This document shows, piece by piece, positions 1 through 14,581 of a DNA stretch of 64,000 bases. Position 1 is the stretch's first letter, and every line of letters begins with the position of its first letter. The notes beneath the pieces were generated by a model. The model made no database searches. It saw only the letters and a program-made list of their open reading frames with translations, and was not told where the DNA came from. The stretch covers positions 4,342,501-4,406,500 of the forward strand of contig NC_056422.1 of assembly GCF_905147365.1 (NCBI RefSeq), given 5' to 3'. The stretch is from Aricia agestis. Taxonomy: Eukaryota; Arthropoda; Insecta; Lepidoptera; Lycaenidae. A program made the position numbers and the translations under genes.

Positions 1-569
1 AATCTTAAAAAAATATTTTTTTATGGGTACCATAAAAAATAATTTTCCCTGCCTACGTACTATAATAAAAACTATTCCGCATCCCTGCTCATCAAGCGGG
101 GATAAAAATTTTTTTTCGCGTCCACCCCATCGTGTGGGGTGTCGTTGGATAGGTTTTTTAAAAATATTCTTGTATATAATATTGTTGCTTCTAGAAATAT
201 GTGAAAAAATTCACGGGAGTAGGAAATATGCTGAATTTAAAAGAAAAACTACCACAGCTAAGAAGACTTCATAAATGATAAGTTATTGAGTAATAGTCGA
301 TCAACTAAAAAACAATTATTCGGCGGAGTATAAAGGAACTTTTCGTTCAAATTCTTTTGAACGTAACTGAGATGATGTTGTTAGTAGTTTAAAACATGTT
401 ATAAATGTATATTCATTGACCATATAAAAATTAAAAAAAACTACGGAACCCTATATTGCGCGTTGCCCGACATGCACTTGGCCGGTTTTTTATTAGTACC
501 ATGGAAGGGGCAGAGGGCGTTGATAGTATTCCTGTTATGTTATTAGATATTACTTATTAGTTATTACCT
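1..569. other. AT-rich stretch, no gene recognised
   Basis: Contains short open frames without splice signals, motifs or homology that I recognise. At 504-533 there is a short repeat (GGGCGTTGATAGTATTCC) that recurs near 28028, so part of this stretch is old element sequence. Confidence 0.5.
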
Positions 570-790
570 ACTAGATGACGCCCGCAACTCCATTGCAGCA
601 AAAGTTGTTTATCGCGCGGTAACCGTACGCGTCCGTCCTTTCCCGGGACCCAAAGTATCTCCATACCACATAATAGATAATAGTAGGTACAAGTATCCAT
701 ACCCAGTAAAATCGGTTCGGTGATTTGGGCGTGAAGTGGTACCATACAGACAGACAGGCATACACTTTCGCATTTATAATGTTAATATGG
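570..790 (-). mobile_element. Helitron-like non-autonomous element (Lep1-type), near full length
   Basis: Reads on the minus strand from TCCATATTAACATTATAAA through a CTGTCTGTCTG tract, CGCCCAAAtCaCcGAACCGATTTT and CCCGGGAAAGGAC to a terminal GGGCGTCATCTAGT. The 5' TC, the 3' CTAG and the hairpin just before the end fit Helitrons. Related pieces occur at 5427, 16238, 18857, 22858, 43110, 48097 and 48774. Confidence 0.7.
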
Positions 791-1029
791 ATACAATAAT
801 AACAAGCGGACTCGACAGAATATTATGTACTCCTGTAGTCTGTAACATTTTAAACAAACTTACAATATTAAGTATTAGTTAATTATTGTAAATGGGTTCA
901 TGTTTAAAACGTGTATCATTGTATCATCAAGGTGAATTCTAAAATTTTATAGAAAGTGCAGGCAAAAAAATATAATGTTTTTTTTTTATGAAACAAGCAA
1001 ACGAGAAAAAAGTCTTAAAGGCTTGAAGG
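791..1029. other. No feature recognised
   Basis: AT-rich spacer between a Helitron piece and a SINE. No coding signal is seen. Confidence 0.4.
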
Positions 1030-1309
1030 CTTGACCTGGTGGAAAGCAACTTCCGTCGCCCATAGACACTCGCAGCATCAGAAGAGCTGCAGGTGCGTTG
1101 CCGGCCTCTTAGAGGGGATATCGTAATAGGGGAGGGTAGGGATGGGAAGGGAAGGGAATAGGGGAGGGTAGGAAAGGGTAGGGGATTGGGCCTCCGGTGA
1201 ACTCACTCACTCGGCGAAACATAGCGCAAGCGCTGTTTCACGCCGGTTTTCTGTGAGAACGTGGTATTCGAGCCGGCCCATTCGTGCCGAAGCATGGCTC
1301 TCCCACGTA
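1030..1309 (-). mobile_element. SINE copy 1 (family with LINE-derived 3' half)
   Basis: Minus-oriented copy of a family found 11 times in the window. It has a 5' head ACGTGGGAGAGCCATGCTTC, an internal hairpin around AACAGCGCTTGCGCTGTGTT, a CCCTACCCTCCCCTATT tract, and a 3' half from GGCCGGCAACGCACCTGCAG onwards. The 3' A-tail region is diverged here. The organisation resembles the lepidopteran Metulj group, but that name is from memory and not verified. Confidence 0.8.
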
Positions 1310-1378
1310 GATAATAACTCAATGGTTTGATTAGTGTTTAACATTAATTTCCACCAAGAATTTAGTTTAAACATTTGC

Positions 1379-4300
1379 ATAATAATAATAATATAACTCT
1401 TTATTGCACACCAAAATACAGTACATAATACGAAAGATACAATAATAAATATTACTAATTGATGTACAAAAGGCGAACTTATTGCTACTAAGCAATCTCT
1501 ACCAGTCAACCTTTTGTAGATACGTTAGAAAATTGGAATGATATAAAAATCGTGTAGGTGCGCAAACTAAACTAATACTAGTGCTTATATTACTAAAACT
1601 AAGACAAATTCTAAACTATTACTAACTATTACTAAAACCAGGTCTATTTATGTTGGCAGTTAACTATAATTATTGATGATAAAGCAGAGATGTGACAGGA
1701 ATAAGCTAGTGCATATTAAGAAAATGAGATTTAAGTTTATGTTTAAAAATATTTATTGAACCGGCTCGTCGAATATCTATAGGCAAAGTATTCCAAAGAG
1801 TAGCAGCACGAACAGCGAAAGATTTAGAATATAAAGAAGTAAAGTGCAGAGGGATCTCGAGAGTGAGATTGCTTGAAGAGCGTATTGTTAGCTGGTGAGT
1901 ATCGTTCAAAAATTTAAAGCGATTTTTAAGGTAGGACGGGGAGGATGGATGGAAAAAGGACGTTGTACAAAAGGGAGAGGACGTGACAGTCTCGACGCAA
2001 GCGAATAGGAAGCCAACGGAGCTTCCTCCGAAATTCTGTGACATGATCGTATTTCCGCAGGCCATAGACAAATCTGATGCAAACATTTTGCAGTCTCTCA
2101 AGTTTATCTAAAAGCAATGTATGAACCAATGCAATTTTAGTTTTTATTGGAAGAAAATTACCGAAGAGACGAAGAAATCCACTTGCACGGAATAGTTTGC
2201 TACTGACTGCGTTAATGTGCGGTTTCCAGGAGAGTTGGTTGTCAAAAATAACACCTAAGTTTTTGACTGTTTGAACAAACGGGATTGGTAAGCCATTGAA
2301 TGTGAGAGATGGAAGTTCCTGGATCTTAACTTTTGATAGGAGCTTAGCGCTTCGAATAATGATGGCTTGACTTTTGTTGGGGTTAACACAAATACCGAAG
2401 GACTTGCACCACTGTTCTAAAAGGAGCAAATCATCGTTAATGCGTTTTTTCGCCTCCTTTAGATGGTCAATATCGGAATCGGTATAGATCTGCATATCAT
2501 CGGCATATAAATGGTAAAGAGACGACAAGCGATTACTAATAGTATTAATGAACAGAGCAAATAGTAAAGGAGATAATCCCTCCTTGTGGGACCCCCGCTA
2601 AGAGGTCATGCCATACGGAGTAATGGTTGTCACTACGAATACGCTGTCTTCGACCTCTAAGGTAGCCTTCAAACCATCTCAAGACGCTAGGAGCGGCGTT
2701 AATTGATTTTAATGAAGCAAGCAATAAGTCAAAATCAACCGTTCCAAAGGCATTGGTGAAGTCTAAAAGTGCGAGTATTGTAAGGCGACGGTTATCCATA
2801 TTGGAGCGAATATCTTCCAAAATATTCAATAATGCCGTGGTTGTGCTGTGACCTGAGCGAAAGCCTGACTGAAAAGGATTAAGGATGTTATTACTATTGA
2901 GGAAATTATTAAGCTGCAAATAGATAAGGCGCTCAAATACTTTAGAAAGAAAAGGCAGGATAGATATGGGGCGAAAGTCGGAAATAAGGGAAGGGTTCGA
3001 TTTTTTCGGAATAAGTATGATGTCAGCATTTTGCCACGCAGTAGGAAAATTACCCGTACGGATAGAGTTGTTAAGGTTCCAGGTGATGGGAAGGGACAGA
3101 ATATCGGAAATTGGTGAGATCATTTTTTGGCTAATGCTGTCACAACCAGCAGCATCAGAGTCAATGGACATGATAGCTCGCTTGGTGTCTTCAACCGTGA
3201 CTTCAGCAAATTCGAACAGAGGCACATTCTGGACAGGCGTGGATGACAATAAAGAGAGAGTAAGATTTTTGGTTGCAACATCAAAAGGAGTGGGTGAGGA
3301 AAAATGACTTATGGCGGCGTCAAGGTCAATGGTATTAGCTGGAGAGCTGACGCTACTCTTGCAGATACCCTGCGACCTTAAGAACCGCCATACACGTGCC
3401 GGGTCCTTTTCTTCCAAGACAGCCTTGTGGTAATAACGCCTTCGTGAGTCCCTACATGCCTTATTGCAACGGTTGCGTATGACGCGATAAGCTTCTTTGT
3501 TTACTTCACTCGGGTCAAGTCTATATTTAAGTCTCGCCTTATTCCTTTTTAATTGCATTGTCTTAATTTCTTCAGTGAGCCAGGGGGCAGGACGATGGCG
3601 AATACGAATAGGTTGGATCGGACATGTGTGTCATATAATTTAGTTATTGCTGCGTTTAACATGGTAACTTGCTCATCAACAGACTGCTCTGATTGAATTG
3701 CAGACCAATTAATGAGTTGAGCATCATCACGCAGCTTAGGCAGGTCGATTTTCGAAAAATTGCGTTGCATCACGAAAAAGTGTGTGGCTGACAGAGGTAA
3801 AATTTGCAAGTTAGCAGCAGTTGCAATGGACCTAAGCCGTGCGGAGCACCAATCATCTTTTATTAGGTACGTGTTAAAATCACCCATTATTAGGACTTTG
3901 TCGTAAACAGGTATAAGTTTATCTGTAATGTTTTCAAAGTCAGCAAAGTAATTTATATGAAGAGAGGGGTTATAAAACACGCCAAGCAGGATTTTAGAAT
4001 TACCGATAATAGCTTCAATTAATAGGTACTCAGCGCCGCCAACCAGTGACGAAGATGTTAGTATTACACTAAATTGTATATTCGATTGGAGATAGATGGC
4101 AACACCGCCACCACTTCTGCCTGAACGATCATGACGAACTAAGGTGTATCCTGGTAGAGAGTACGTGTCAGAATTATGACATGGCCTAAACCATGTTTCT
4201 GAAACTAGTATAGCATGAATATTTTGGTTAACGAAAGAAGAGACCTTCGTTATAGTGTCCTGGAATGCTTTGAGCATTAATGTGAGTCATATTAAATTTT

Positions 4301-4440
4301 TTTGGAAGGTTAAAAAATGTCGAGGATAGTGTTTCGTTAAGGGAGGGAATACTATGAAAACTGCTAATGCTAGTTTGGGACTCTGTCGTGCTCAGAGCTG
4401 ATACAAAACTATCATTAAATTCATCATCAGTCTCTGCCAT
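1379..4440 (-). mobile_element. Decayed jockey/CR1-like non-LTR retrotransposon
   Basis: Minus-strand fragments in order: a start MAETDDEF... leading into MTHINAQSIPGHY (4440-4228), an AP-type endonuclease (4277-3549; SETWF, RSGGGVAIYL, GDFN), and reverse transcriptase (3558-2545 with GVPQGG; 2528-1926 with YADD; 2101-1706 with LWNTLP). At least three frameshifts separate them. The endonuclease jumps from SATHFF directly to a linker, so its C-terminal catalytic His/Asp region is deleted. RT motif A reads LLDFTNAFGTVD. The 3' UTR ends in a (TTA)n tail at 1379-1394, as in many CR1/I-type elements. The element is dead. Confidence 0.85.
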
Positions 4441-4860
4441 TGCAATAGAACAAACACTGAGTAAATAATAAAACTACTTAATTAATAATAAAACTAATAA
4501 ACTAAACAAAAAAAAATAAGTAATTATATCTAATCTAAAATTTGCGATGATAACCTACACATTACCACCACTGACAACATTAAAATAATAAATTATGAAT
4601 AAAATCAGAACTAAATTAGGAAGCAACGTATCACAAACACCACAGCATAAATGCCATGCTTAAATCAACACAAATTAACATAAAATGCATAAAATATTAT
4701 AAAATATGATTTCAAAAAACAGACTATACAATGTAATAAAATAAAAAAATAATAATGCACTAATAATATCGACACAGAAAACTTACCTTTTTGTCTCGAA
4801 TCTCAGTCATGAATAATGACTAAACTGTTGTGGCCAATGCCACCTATGTAGACAAAAGAA
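4441..4860 (-). other. Probable 5' leader of the LINE at 1379-4440
   Basis: AT-rich sequence just upstream (minus strand) of the LINE's first open frame. The exact 5' end is not visible and no target-site duplication was found. It contains a donor-like AAAAAG|GTAAGT (4788) and an acceptor-like TTTACTCAG near 4463, which could be chance. Confidence 0.35.
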
Positions 4861-5426
4861 AAAAAAAACTGTCAGTGTCATAAGACATGTGTCACTGTCA
4901 AGTAAGTGTCTATTCTAATGTCGGTACTATCTGCGTAAAAACAATGAAAAATATAAATAGTTTTGCTGTGTACTTAAATAACGAATTAACAAATACCTTA
5001 TTATAATTATTACAAATTGTATGAATGTAAAACATGTCTGGATTTAAGATACAGACATGGAGAAAGTAAATATTAATAGTAGACGAAAAACATGCCAAAT
5101 TATCAAGTTACTTTTTCAGTTTTTTAGCTCGAGTGAAACTCGTTTTATCAAAAGGAAATTGATTCTTCAAAGTTGACGGCTCAGCAGAGCCAGAGTTTGG
5201 GATCTTGTCGAATTCATTCAGGCTCTCTAGTCTCTACTCGATGTCTGTTACCTTCATTGTCAAGGATGTATATAAATCCGTCACACGTCCAAGTCTTAGT
5301 AATGCCGAAACGCTTTCTGGATTCAGTGAATACATCATGTCGAGTTTTCGTTAAATATTCAGACTGTGCATATATTTATAAGAAATAGCAAAAATCATTT
5401 TTTTAAGTATACGGAGTCGAAAGAAT
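4861..5426. other. No gene recognised
   Basis: AT-rich spacer. The short open frame at 5173-5388 has no recognisable motif and no supported promoter. Confidence 0.4.
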
Positions 5427-5612
5427 CGAAATAAATGCCAAAGTGTGTCTGTCTGTCTGTCTGTTTGTTACTTCTTCACGCCCAAACCGCTGAACCGATT
5501 TTGCTGAAATTTTGCTTGAGTCCCGGGAAAGGACATAAGGATACTTCTTATCTCGGAACAAAATATGTACGGTTCCCACGCGATATAATAATTTTGGCTT
5601 ACAAGTAAAAAA
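5427..5612 (+). mobile_element. Helitron-like fragment (Lep1-type)
   Basis: Carries AAATGCCAAAGTGTGTCTG, the CTGT tract, CGCCCAAACCGCTGAACCGA and TCCCGGGAAAGGACATA. The 3' hairpin and CTAGT end are missing. Confidence 0.65.
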
Positions 5613-5654
5613 AACTTAAAATCTAGCTTACACAATAAATTGAATATTTAATAT

Positions 5655-5880
5655 TGGTTAAGGTGGCCATACACGGGACAATTATCGTAACGATTTATCT
5701 CCTCGATGTTAAAATCGAACGACAAATTGTACGTGTGTAGTAATATCGCAAACGACTTTACGTTCAAAAGATCGATTGGACGATTTTCTTGAGGATCGAT
5801 CGAAACGACAAATTGACAGACCAACGTTATTTGGTCGAATATGTCAATGCAATGTTAATTGTGATCTGTCAGCTGGGTTT
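5655..5880. repeat. Likely MITE remnant
   Basis: Starts TAAGGTGGCCATACACGGGA, a start typical of MITEs, and holds several short inverted CGATC/GATCG segments. No matching right end was found, so the limits are uncertain. Confidence 0.3.
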
Positions 5881-5963
5881 GACGTAACGCAAGCAAACTA
5901 CTTAGGTCCCCGATTTGCATAGGAATCAACTTCTCTGATAGTACCTTTAGATCATTTACCTGT

Positions 5964-6010
5964 TAAATTCTATTTGTACAGGCCACTGTAGACCTGTACA
6001 AATAGAATTA
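5964..6010. repeat. Short perfect inverted repeat (hairpin)
   Basis: TAAATTCTATTTGTACAGG on the left pairs with CCTGTACAAATAGAATTA on the right across a loop of about 10 nt. It lies just before a MITE. Confidence 0.6.
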
Positions 6011-6027
6011 GTAGTAGTACAAACAGA

Positions 6028-6254
6028 CCACCCTTATAATATGCTTAGTGATAACGGAAATAGCCGAAGTTTAAATTAAGAACATAAACTACGTATTGCA
6101 ATAGTACTAATAAGTCCACGTGCTTCGTGGGTCATCGGTTTTGTTCGGCTATTTCCGTATCCATTCGGCCTGCTCTGGCCTGTCCTGCCCCGGGGCAGTT
6201 TCAGATGCCGAAAACGCTATTAGATACTTTATCACTAAGCATATTATAAGGGTG
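6028..6254. mobile_element. MITE with 26-bp inverted ends
   Basis: CCACCCTTATAATATGCTTA at the left is mirrored by TAAGCATATTATAAGGGTGG at the right. The interior is not coding and contains a GC-rich CCCCGGGGC palindrome. Confidence 0.6.
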
Positions 6255-6734
6255 GTGTTACACTAAGCCTTAATGTAAATCCACCCTTATAACATTTGAT
6301 CGTTCACGGTACAAGTACACTTAATGAGAAAACTGTTACCATATTATAGTTTCCCGCTGATTCGACATACAGCGGCGTATCCAGGTACAATCGTGCGAGA
6401 AATTACCTCGTGCCCTTTCGGAATAATCCCGGGTTTTACGTACACCCGCCGGGAATTCCCCGTAATTACCGAGATCTCTTATCAATCACATATCAATCAA
6501 GGGAAGATTGTGTTTTCTTGTAAGTTTTACCTATTTTATTTTTGTTGCTGAAATGAAGTGTTACATAAAAAGAAAGGGTCTATTGCGATAGATTTTTAAA
6601 TATGAGTTATTCAAATTTGGAACAGGCAGTTTAACATCGCGGGCGGCAAGTTCAATTAAATGTGTATCTTATTAATTATAATGGATTAATTAAAGTTTTT
6701 TTTTATATTAATTATATAATTTAATAAAGTTTAG
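6255..6734. other. No gene recognised
   Basis: Includes a 75-codon open frame (6324-6551) without a recognisable domain. Left unannotated because nothing supports translation. Confidence 0.35.
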
Positions 6735-7000
6735 ACGTGAGTGAGCCATGCTTCGGCACGAATGGGCCGGCTTGACCGGAGAAATACCACGTTCTCACAG
6801 AAAGAGTGAGTGAGTTTACCGGAGGCCCAATCCCTTACCCTAGTCCCTTCCCTTCCCATCCCTACCCTCCCCTATTACCCTATTCCCTCTTAAAAGGCCG
6901 GCAACGCACCTGCAGCTCTTCTGATGCTGCGAGAGTCCATGGGCGACGGAAGTTGCATTCCATCAGGTGACCCGTTTGCTCGTTTGCCCCCTTATTTCAT
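6735..7000 (+). mobile_element. SINE copy 2 (internally deleted)
   Basis: Head ACGTGaGtGAGCC, then the tail from GGCCGGCAACGCACCTGCAG to GTTTGCCCCCTTATTTCAT. The segment with the AACAGCGCTTGCGCTG hairpin is missing. Confidence 0.8.
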
Positions 7001-7119
7001 GGTCAGAAATGCATCTCGTCGCATCGCTGCCGTTGCAATATAAACCTAATGTGTAACAAGTTTATTTATTTGAAAGTTAAATGTCAATAAGTGTTATAAA
7101 AATTGTTCCCCACGGTTTT

Positions 7120-7307
7120 ATACTCCGCTCGGGCTAGCTTGTCGCTAGCGGTCGTTGACTCCCTGTCAAAAACTTGTCATTTTTCATATAAAACCACAAT
7201 AAACAATATCTGACACTTCATTGTCAATAGCGGCTTATATGGAAAATGACAAGTTTTTGACAGGGAGTCAATGACCGCTAGCGACAAGTTAGCCCGAGTG
7301 GAGTATA
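7120..7307. mobile_element. MITE with long inverted ends (TACTCC... family), copy 1
   Basis: About 70-bp arms: TATACTCCGCTCGGGCTAGC at the left and the mirrored sequence ending GGAGTATA at the right, with CCCTGTCAAAAACTTGTCAT inside. A related element lies at 23394-23567. Confidence 0.7.
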
Positions 7308-7990
7308 GTATAGTACGTAAAACGTTTTTCCCATACCACTTCCTCCAAGGGAGTGTTACCGAAAAGATTTAAAAGGGTAATAAATCGTATTCCTGCTTTT
7401 CTGCTTTTTGGCCCTTTTCTTAAATGGTCATGGGTTTGGCAACTTTGGTAAAGTTCGTATTTTCGTTTACAAAACGCATAAGTATTGGGCAAGATCAAGA
7501 ACATAACAATAGCATTTGACATTATTTTATGTCAATAGAACAAGTTTTGAATTTTTAAGGTTTAGTTGCTTTATATTGCGTAAGTATAAACCATAAACCT
7601 ATAATGCTAGTATATATTAAGTCTATGGTATAAACCTTCTATAATCTGTGGTATAAACTAAATTGCACCAATACACTTGTGACTTTGATTTTACCTAGAT
7701 CTTAATTTTTACCTCTGAAATATTTTAAGCCATAAAAATGTGAATAATACAAGTCCACTACCTCAATGTCTGTGGCCTATTCTGATTGTATGAGGAAAAT
7801 GTTGTGTTCGTTTGCGTAATTAGATTTCGTAACTACCAAATCCGTTTTTCTAAAACTTGAATTTGAAAATTTTATTGATTTTGTAAATTTTGAGTGGAAT
7901 AGTCCACTAGTAACCTATTGGACCAATAGGGACAGTAGTTCAAACTTCAAGCGCAATTCTCTTTGTCAAACATAAAATCACGAGCTATGT
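7308..7990. other. No gene recognised
   Basis: AT-rich, with no supported open frame, splice pattern or repeat structure. Confidence 0.4.
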
Positions 7991-7994
7991 AAAA

Positions 7995-8222
7995 ACGAGC
8001 TTTTGCCCGCGGCTTCGCTCGCGTTAACAACTATTATTATATGCAAACTTTCATCCCCTATTTTAACCCCTTGGGGGTAGAATTAATTAAATTCCTTTCT
8101 TAGCGGATGCCTACGTCATATCATCTATCTGCATGCCAAATTTCAGCCCGATCCGTCCAGTGGTTTGGGCTGTGCGTTGATAGATCACTATGTCAGTCAG
8201 TCACCTTTGAGTTTTATATATA
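7995..8222 (-). mobile_element. Helitron-like element, second family, tandem copy A
   Basis: On the minus strand it ends with the hairpin AACGCGAGCGAAGCCGCGGG followed by CAAAAGCTCG. The other end is the TCAGTCAGTCACCTTTGAG / TATATATA side. Copy B follows directly in the same orientation. Confidence 0.6.
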
Positions 8223-8224
8223 TA

Positions 8225-8464
8225 CGAGCTTTTGCCCGCGACTTCGCTCGCGTTAAGAAGTATTATTATATACAAACTCTCATCCCCTATTATAACCCCT
8301 TGGGTTTGGACTTTATCAAAATCCTTTCTTAGCGGATGTCTACGTCATAACTCATAACATCTACCTGCATGCCAAATTTCAGCCCGATCCGTCCAGTGGT
8401 TTGGGCTGTGCGTTAATAGATCACTATGTCAATCAGTCAGTCACCTTTGAGTTTTATATATATA
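8225..8464 (-). mobile_element. Helitron-like element, second family, tandem copy B
   Basis: Head-to-tail repeat of the element at 7995-8222, highly similar along its length. A third, diverged copy is at 49911-50133. Confidence 0.6.
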
Positions 8465-8737
8465 GATATATACGTCTTGGTAGCTAAAATGTCTTCAATT
8501 TTAATATTACATCATTATTTTCAACGGAAACTCATATTGATTGTTAAAAATAAAGGCGGAATACTCGTAAGTACCAAAAAGGTTTCCGTCGCAGACAGAG
8601 GCTTCAGAGTCCCTGATCTAAGGGACAAAACCCCCCTTCCTCCCTTTACCCTTGTTAGAAGTGTGCTGATACTTTGGATTGATTGAGTGGTTTTATTGTA
8701 CTACATAAAAATATTTTGTTTTCTTTTCGTTGCTAAT
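8465..8737. other. No feature recognised
   Basis: Short AT-rich spacer; the 86-codon open frame starting in the Helitron is not supported. Confidence 0.35.
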
Positions 8738-8965
8738 CTACGTGTTTGGCGACAGAATAGATCTAGAGGTCTAGCCAACACGTTTTCTTCATATCTAACT
8801 TTTTTATAGAATCGCCGATTAAAAAGTGTGAAATTGTCATGAATGACATAAATCTATTGTCCACTTCAAACTATTATAGAACGCTCGCGTCATTTCCATA
8901 CATTTTTGATCGACGATTCTATGAAGAAGCGATAAAACATGTTGGCTAAGCCCCCAGTTCTATGG
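8738..8965. repeat. MITE-like inverted element (GCCGAT family)
   Basis: Imperfect arms around TAGAATCGCCGATTAAAAAG and TTTTTGATCGACGATTCTAT, with TAGCCAACA / TGTTGGCTA at the outer edges. Similar units lie near 24527, 25015 and 46910. Confidence 0.5.
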
Positions 8966-10570
8966 AAATTATCTCATAACTCTATTTATTTTATTAATTC
9001 GTCTTTATTACGGCGCGACAATGATAACAAAATGCAGGATTCATAAAATCAAACAAGTGCCAAATACTTTTAACAATTTGTCGAAACGAAAAAACTTTAA
9101 ACGTTGAAATTAAGACTAATAAATGTTAAAATAACAATTTTAAACGATAACTTAACTGCAGGAATGAAAATTAGGTTCCGAGAAACACTTTAAAACAATT
9201 TGGCGGCCAATGGCCACCCAAAATAAAGGGAAAATAATTGTTTTTTTTTTCGCATACTTGTAGGTTATGAAAGTTAAAAACGGATAATATATTAAGTCTC
9301 ACCATGATAAGGGAATATTGTATTCAATACGAGAAACTTTTTAACTTTTTGTTAACATTTTGTTTATCAGGGAAGAATAATTTCTCTGTTTCTTCCCTAA
9401 TACATAACGTTACACGTACAAAGAATAGCAATTGCTAATTTGGTTTTGATTTGTTTTGAAAATAAAACTCTGTCGAGAAAAGGGCGAGATCCCGCGAGAT
9501 TAATGAGATTGTAGCCGTAGGTACTGGAGAATAGAAATGTCATAATCAAAGAGTGATTTTAATTTTTCAACAAACGAGAACTCATGAGATTTAGCGAGAT
9601 CTCAAAATTGGCGAAATCTCACTTGAGCCTAATCTCACGAGATACGAAAACATTATATTATAACCTAAAAATATTACTATGTTTACCTTTCGCTCAGATC
9701 GGCTTGGAAAGGCAATAGCGTGTAAATAGCTAAATTGCCTGCGGGATAATACAAAGTTCTCAAAAAAGACCCTCCGGAATCCGTATCATGCCCGACTAAC
9801 CTGTTCCATAGTCAGCAAGGGGTGCTCCGCAGGCAATTGCAGTAGCAGCAAGCCCGTTGGATCTTGTAGGAGCAAGATGATTGTCTTCTGTAGCGCGTGG
9901 TCCGCTCCGGAGCGTAGCTGAAGTACTCTTAAATTTTGATGCACTTTGGTCGGCCGACCACACAAAAGGTTCACAGCGATTATATTGAAAAACCAAAAGA
10001 AAAAGAAACTTGAAATTCCAGCTAGATTAAGCCTTTTCAAGGAAAAATTATCAGAACAAAATTTTCTCGAATGCCATCAAACCCGGTCAGCGGCAAAAAG
10101 CGGCCAGCAAACACTTGTCATCTGTCAAGTGTCAAAGATATGTATTCTTCGTCTTCTTCCGACAGTGGTGAATTGCCATATTATGTTAAAGGTTCATCCA
10201 ACGGTTGATGAACAGAAACTCCCAAACTGAGCTACATCCCAACAGTGGAAATCAAACACAACACAAATCCAGAGTGTAATTTGAGAACTTATTATTTAAT
10301 TATTAAGGAAATTAAGGAAATATAATATATTAAATTATAACAAAATTAAGTGCACAACCACGGCTTTTTGCTCACTACTAATTCATTTCTCTTATGAAGC
10401 TCACTTTTCAGCTCACTCACAGTAAACAAAGAATACATTTTAAGATCGTTAACACAAAGAAAACATAGAAAATCGCAACCACTCATTTGACATTTGTAGT
10501 AAACAAAGGACAGTCGCCGGTGGCGCCATCTGCTTCGAGCTTTTAGTTTGGCTCCTCATTACCCAATAGG
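8966..10570. other. Upstream region of gene 1, no gene recognised
   Basis: Mostly AT-rich. At 9480-9650 a degenerate run of GCGAGAT/CTCGC-type words occurs. Overlapping open frames at 9786-10230 on both strands show no domain that I can name, and I cannot tell whether they are an old element. Confidence 0.3.
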
Positions 10571-10611
10571 CTGATTGTCTATTATGTATGGCCGCTACAC
10601 CGCGAGATATA

Positions 10612-10750
10612 AAGTATGTAAAGGTGCCTCTTCACAGTTGTCCATGCTGGCCCACTACAAGCCATCGCCATTGTGTAGACGGGGTAATGGTGTATGATGG
10701 CGGCGCAATGGCGTTGCCTGGAGTGGGCCATCGTGGGCCATTGTGTACTG
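10612..10750. repeat. GC-rich inverted segment just upstream of the gene 1 promoter
   Basis: TGGCCCAC motifs near 10645 and their complements GTGGGCCA at 10720-10740 form an imperfect inverted structure, as in GC-rich MITEs. It ends about 70 bp before the TATA box of gene 1. Confidence 0.35.
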
Positions 10751-10819
10751 GCTATACGATTTACTTACATTTTGTTGTCATCTCGCGGTGTCGCCAAACC
10801 GCGCGTTCACGCGGACGCA

Positions 10820-10854
10820 TATAAATCCAGTCATAGAGTTTAATCTCCATCAGT
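10820..10854 (+). promoter_or_regulatory. Core promoter of gene 1 (TATA box + arthropod initiator)
   Basis: TATAAA is at 10820-10825 and the arthropod initiator TCAGT is at 10850-10854. The initiator A (10852) lies 32 nt from the first T of the TATA box, the expected spacing. This predicts a 5' UTR of about 129 nt before the ATG at 10981. Confidence 0.65.
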
Positions 10855-10980
10855 TTACGTATTACCCCTTCTGCAGCGTATATAGAGATGCGGAAGAAAT
10901 TTCATCAAAGTTGTTTTGTGCCGGCCTCAGTAAACGCACTGCGCTTTATCCGACTTCTAAAAAGGCGGGTTATATTTATA

Positions 10981-14156
<3,176 letters not shown>

Positions 14157-14330
14157 TATCAGCAAATATTATAGTTATAGTGAGTATAAAATATAGTTAT
14201 AATAGAGAATCCATAGCAGCTCTTGGTATTACTTGTTCATTTAAAAAAGGGACTTGAGACAAAAGAAAAATGTAATCTGTGTAAACTGCATAATATTAAA
14301 GTGACTGCCATACTCAGAGACGAAATTTAA

Positions 14331-14336
14331 AATAAA
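14331..14336 (+). terminator. Polyadenylation signal of gene 1
   Basis: First AATAAA downstream of the gene 1 stop codon; it implies a 3' UTR of about 200 nt. A MITE begins 37 nt further on (14373), which marks the likely 3' limit of the transcription unit. Confidence 0.55.
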
Positions 14337-14372
14337 GTTTTGACATATTATAAGCCCCAAACATTGTCTGTA

Positions 14373-14514
14373 AGGGCCTGTTTCACCACTTCCTGATAAT
14401 TGTGGGATAGACTATCCACAGCTTAACTTGATAGATAGAGTATGGAGAATATGTCAAGTAAGTTGTAGATAGCCTATCCGGCACCTTACCAGGAAGTGGT
14501 GTGAAACAGGCCCT
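14373..14514. mobile_element. MITE (AGGGCCTGTTTCACC family), copy 2
   Basis: Inverted ends match copy 1. It lies 37 nt after the polyadenylation signal of gene 1. Confidence 0.85.
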
Positions 14515-14581
14515 AATACTCATTATTTAATTACAGTTACGTAATTAATATTCCTCTCTGAGTGCGGTTGTTAGTCTTCCT

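Noticed and set aside
9786..10230. Overlapping frames on both strands, considered as an LTR-element gag
   Set aside because: No primer-binding site, protease, RT or terminal repeats could be identified.
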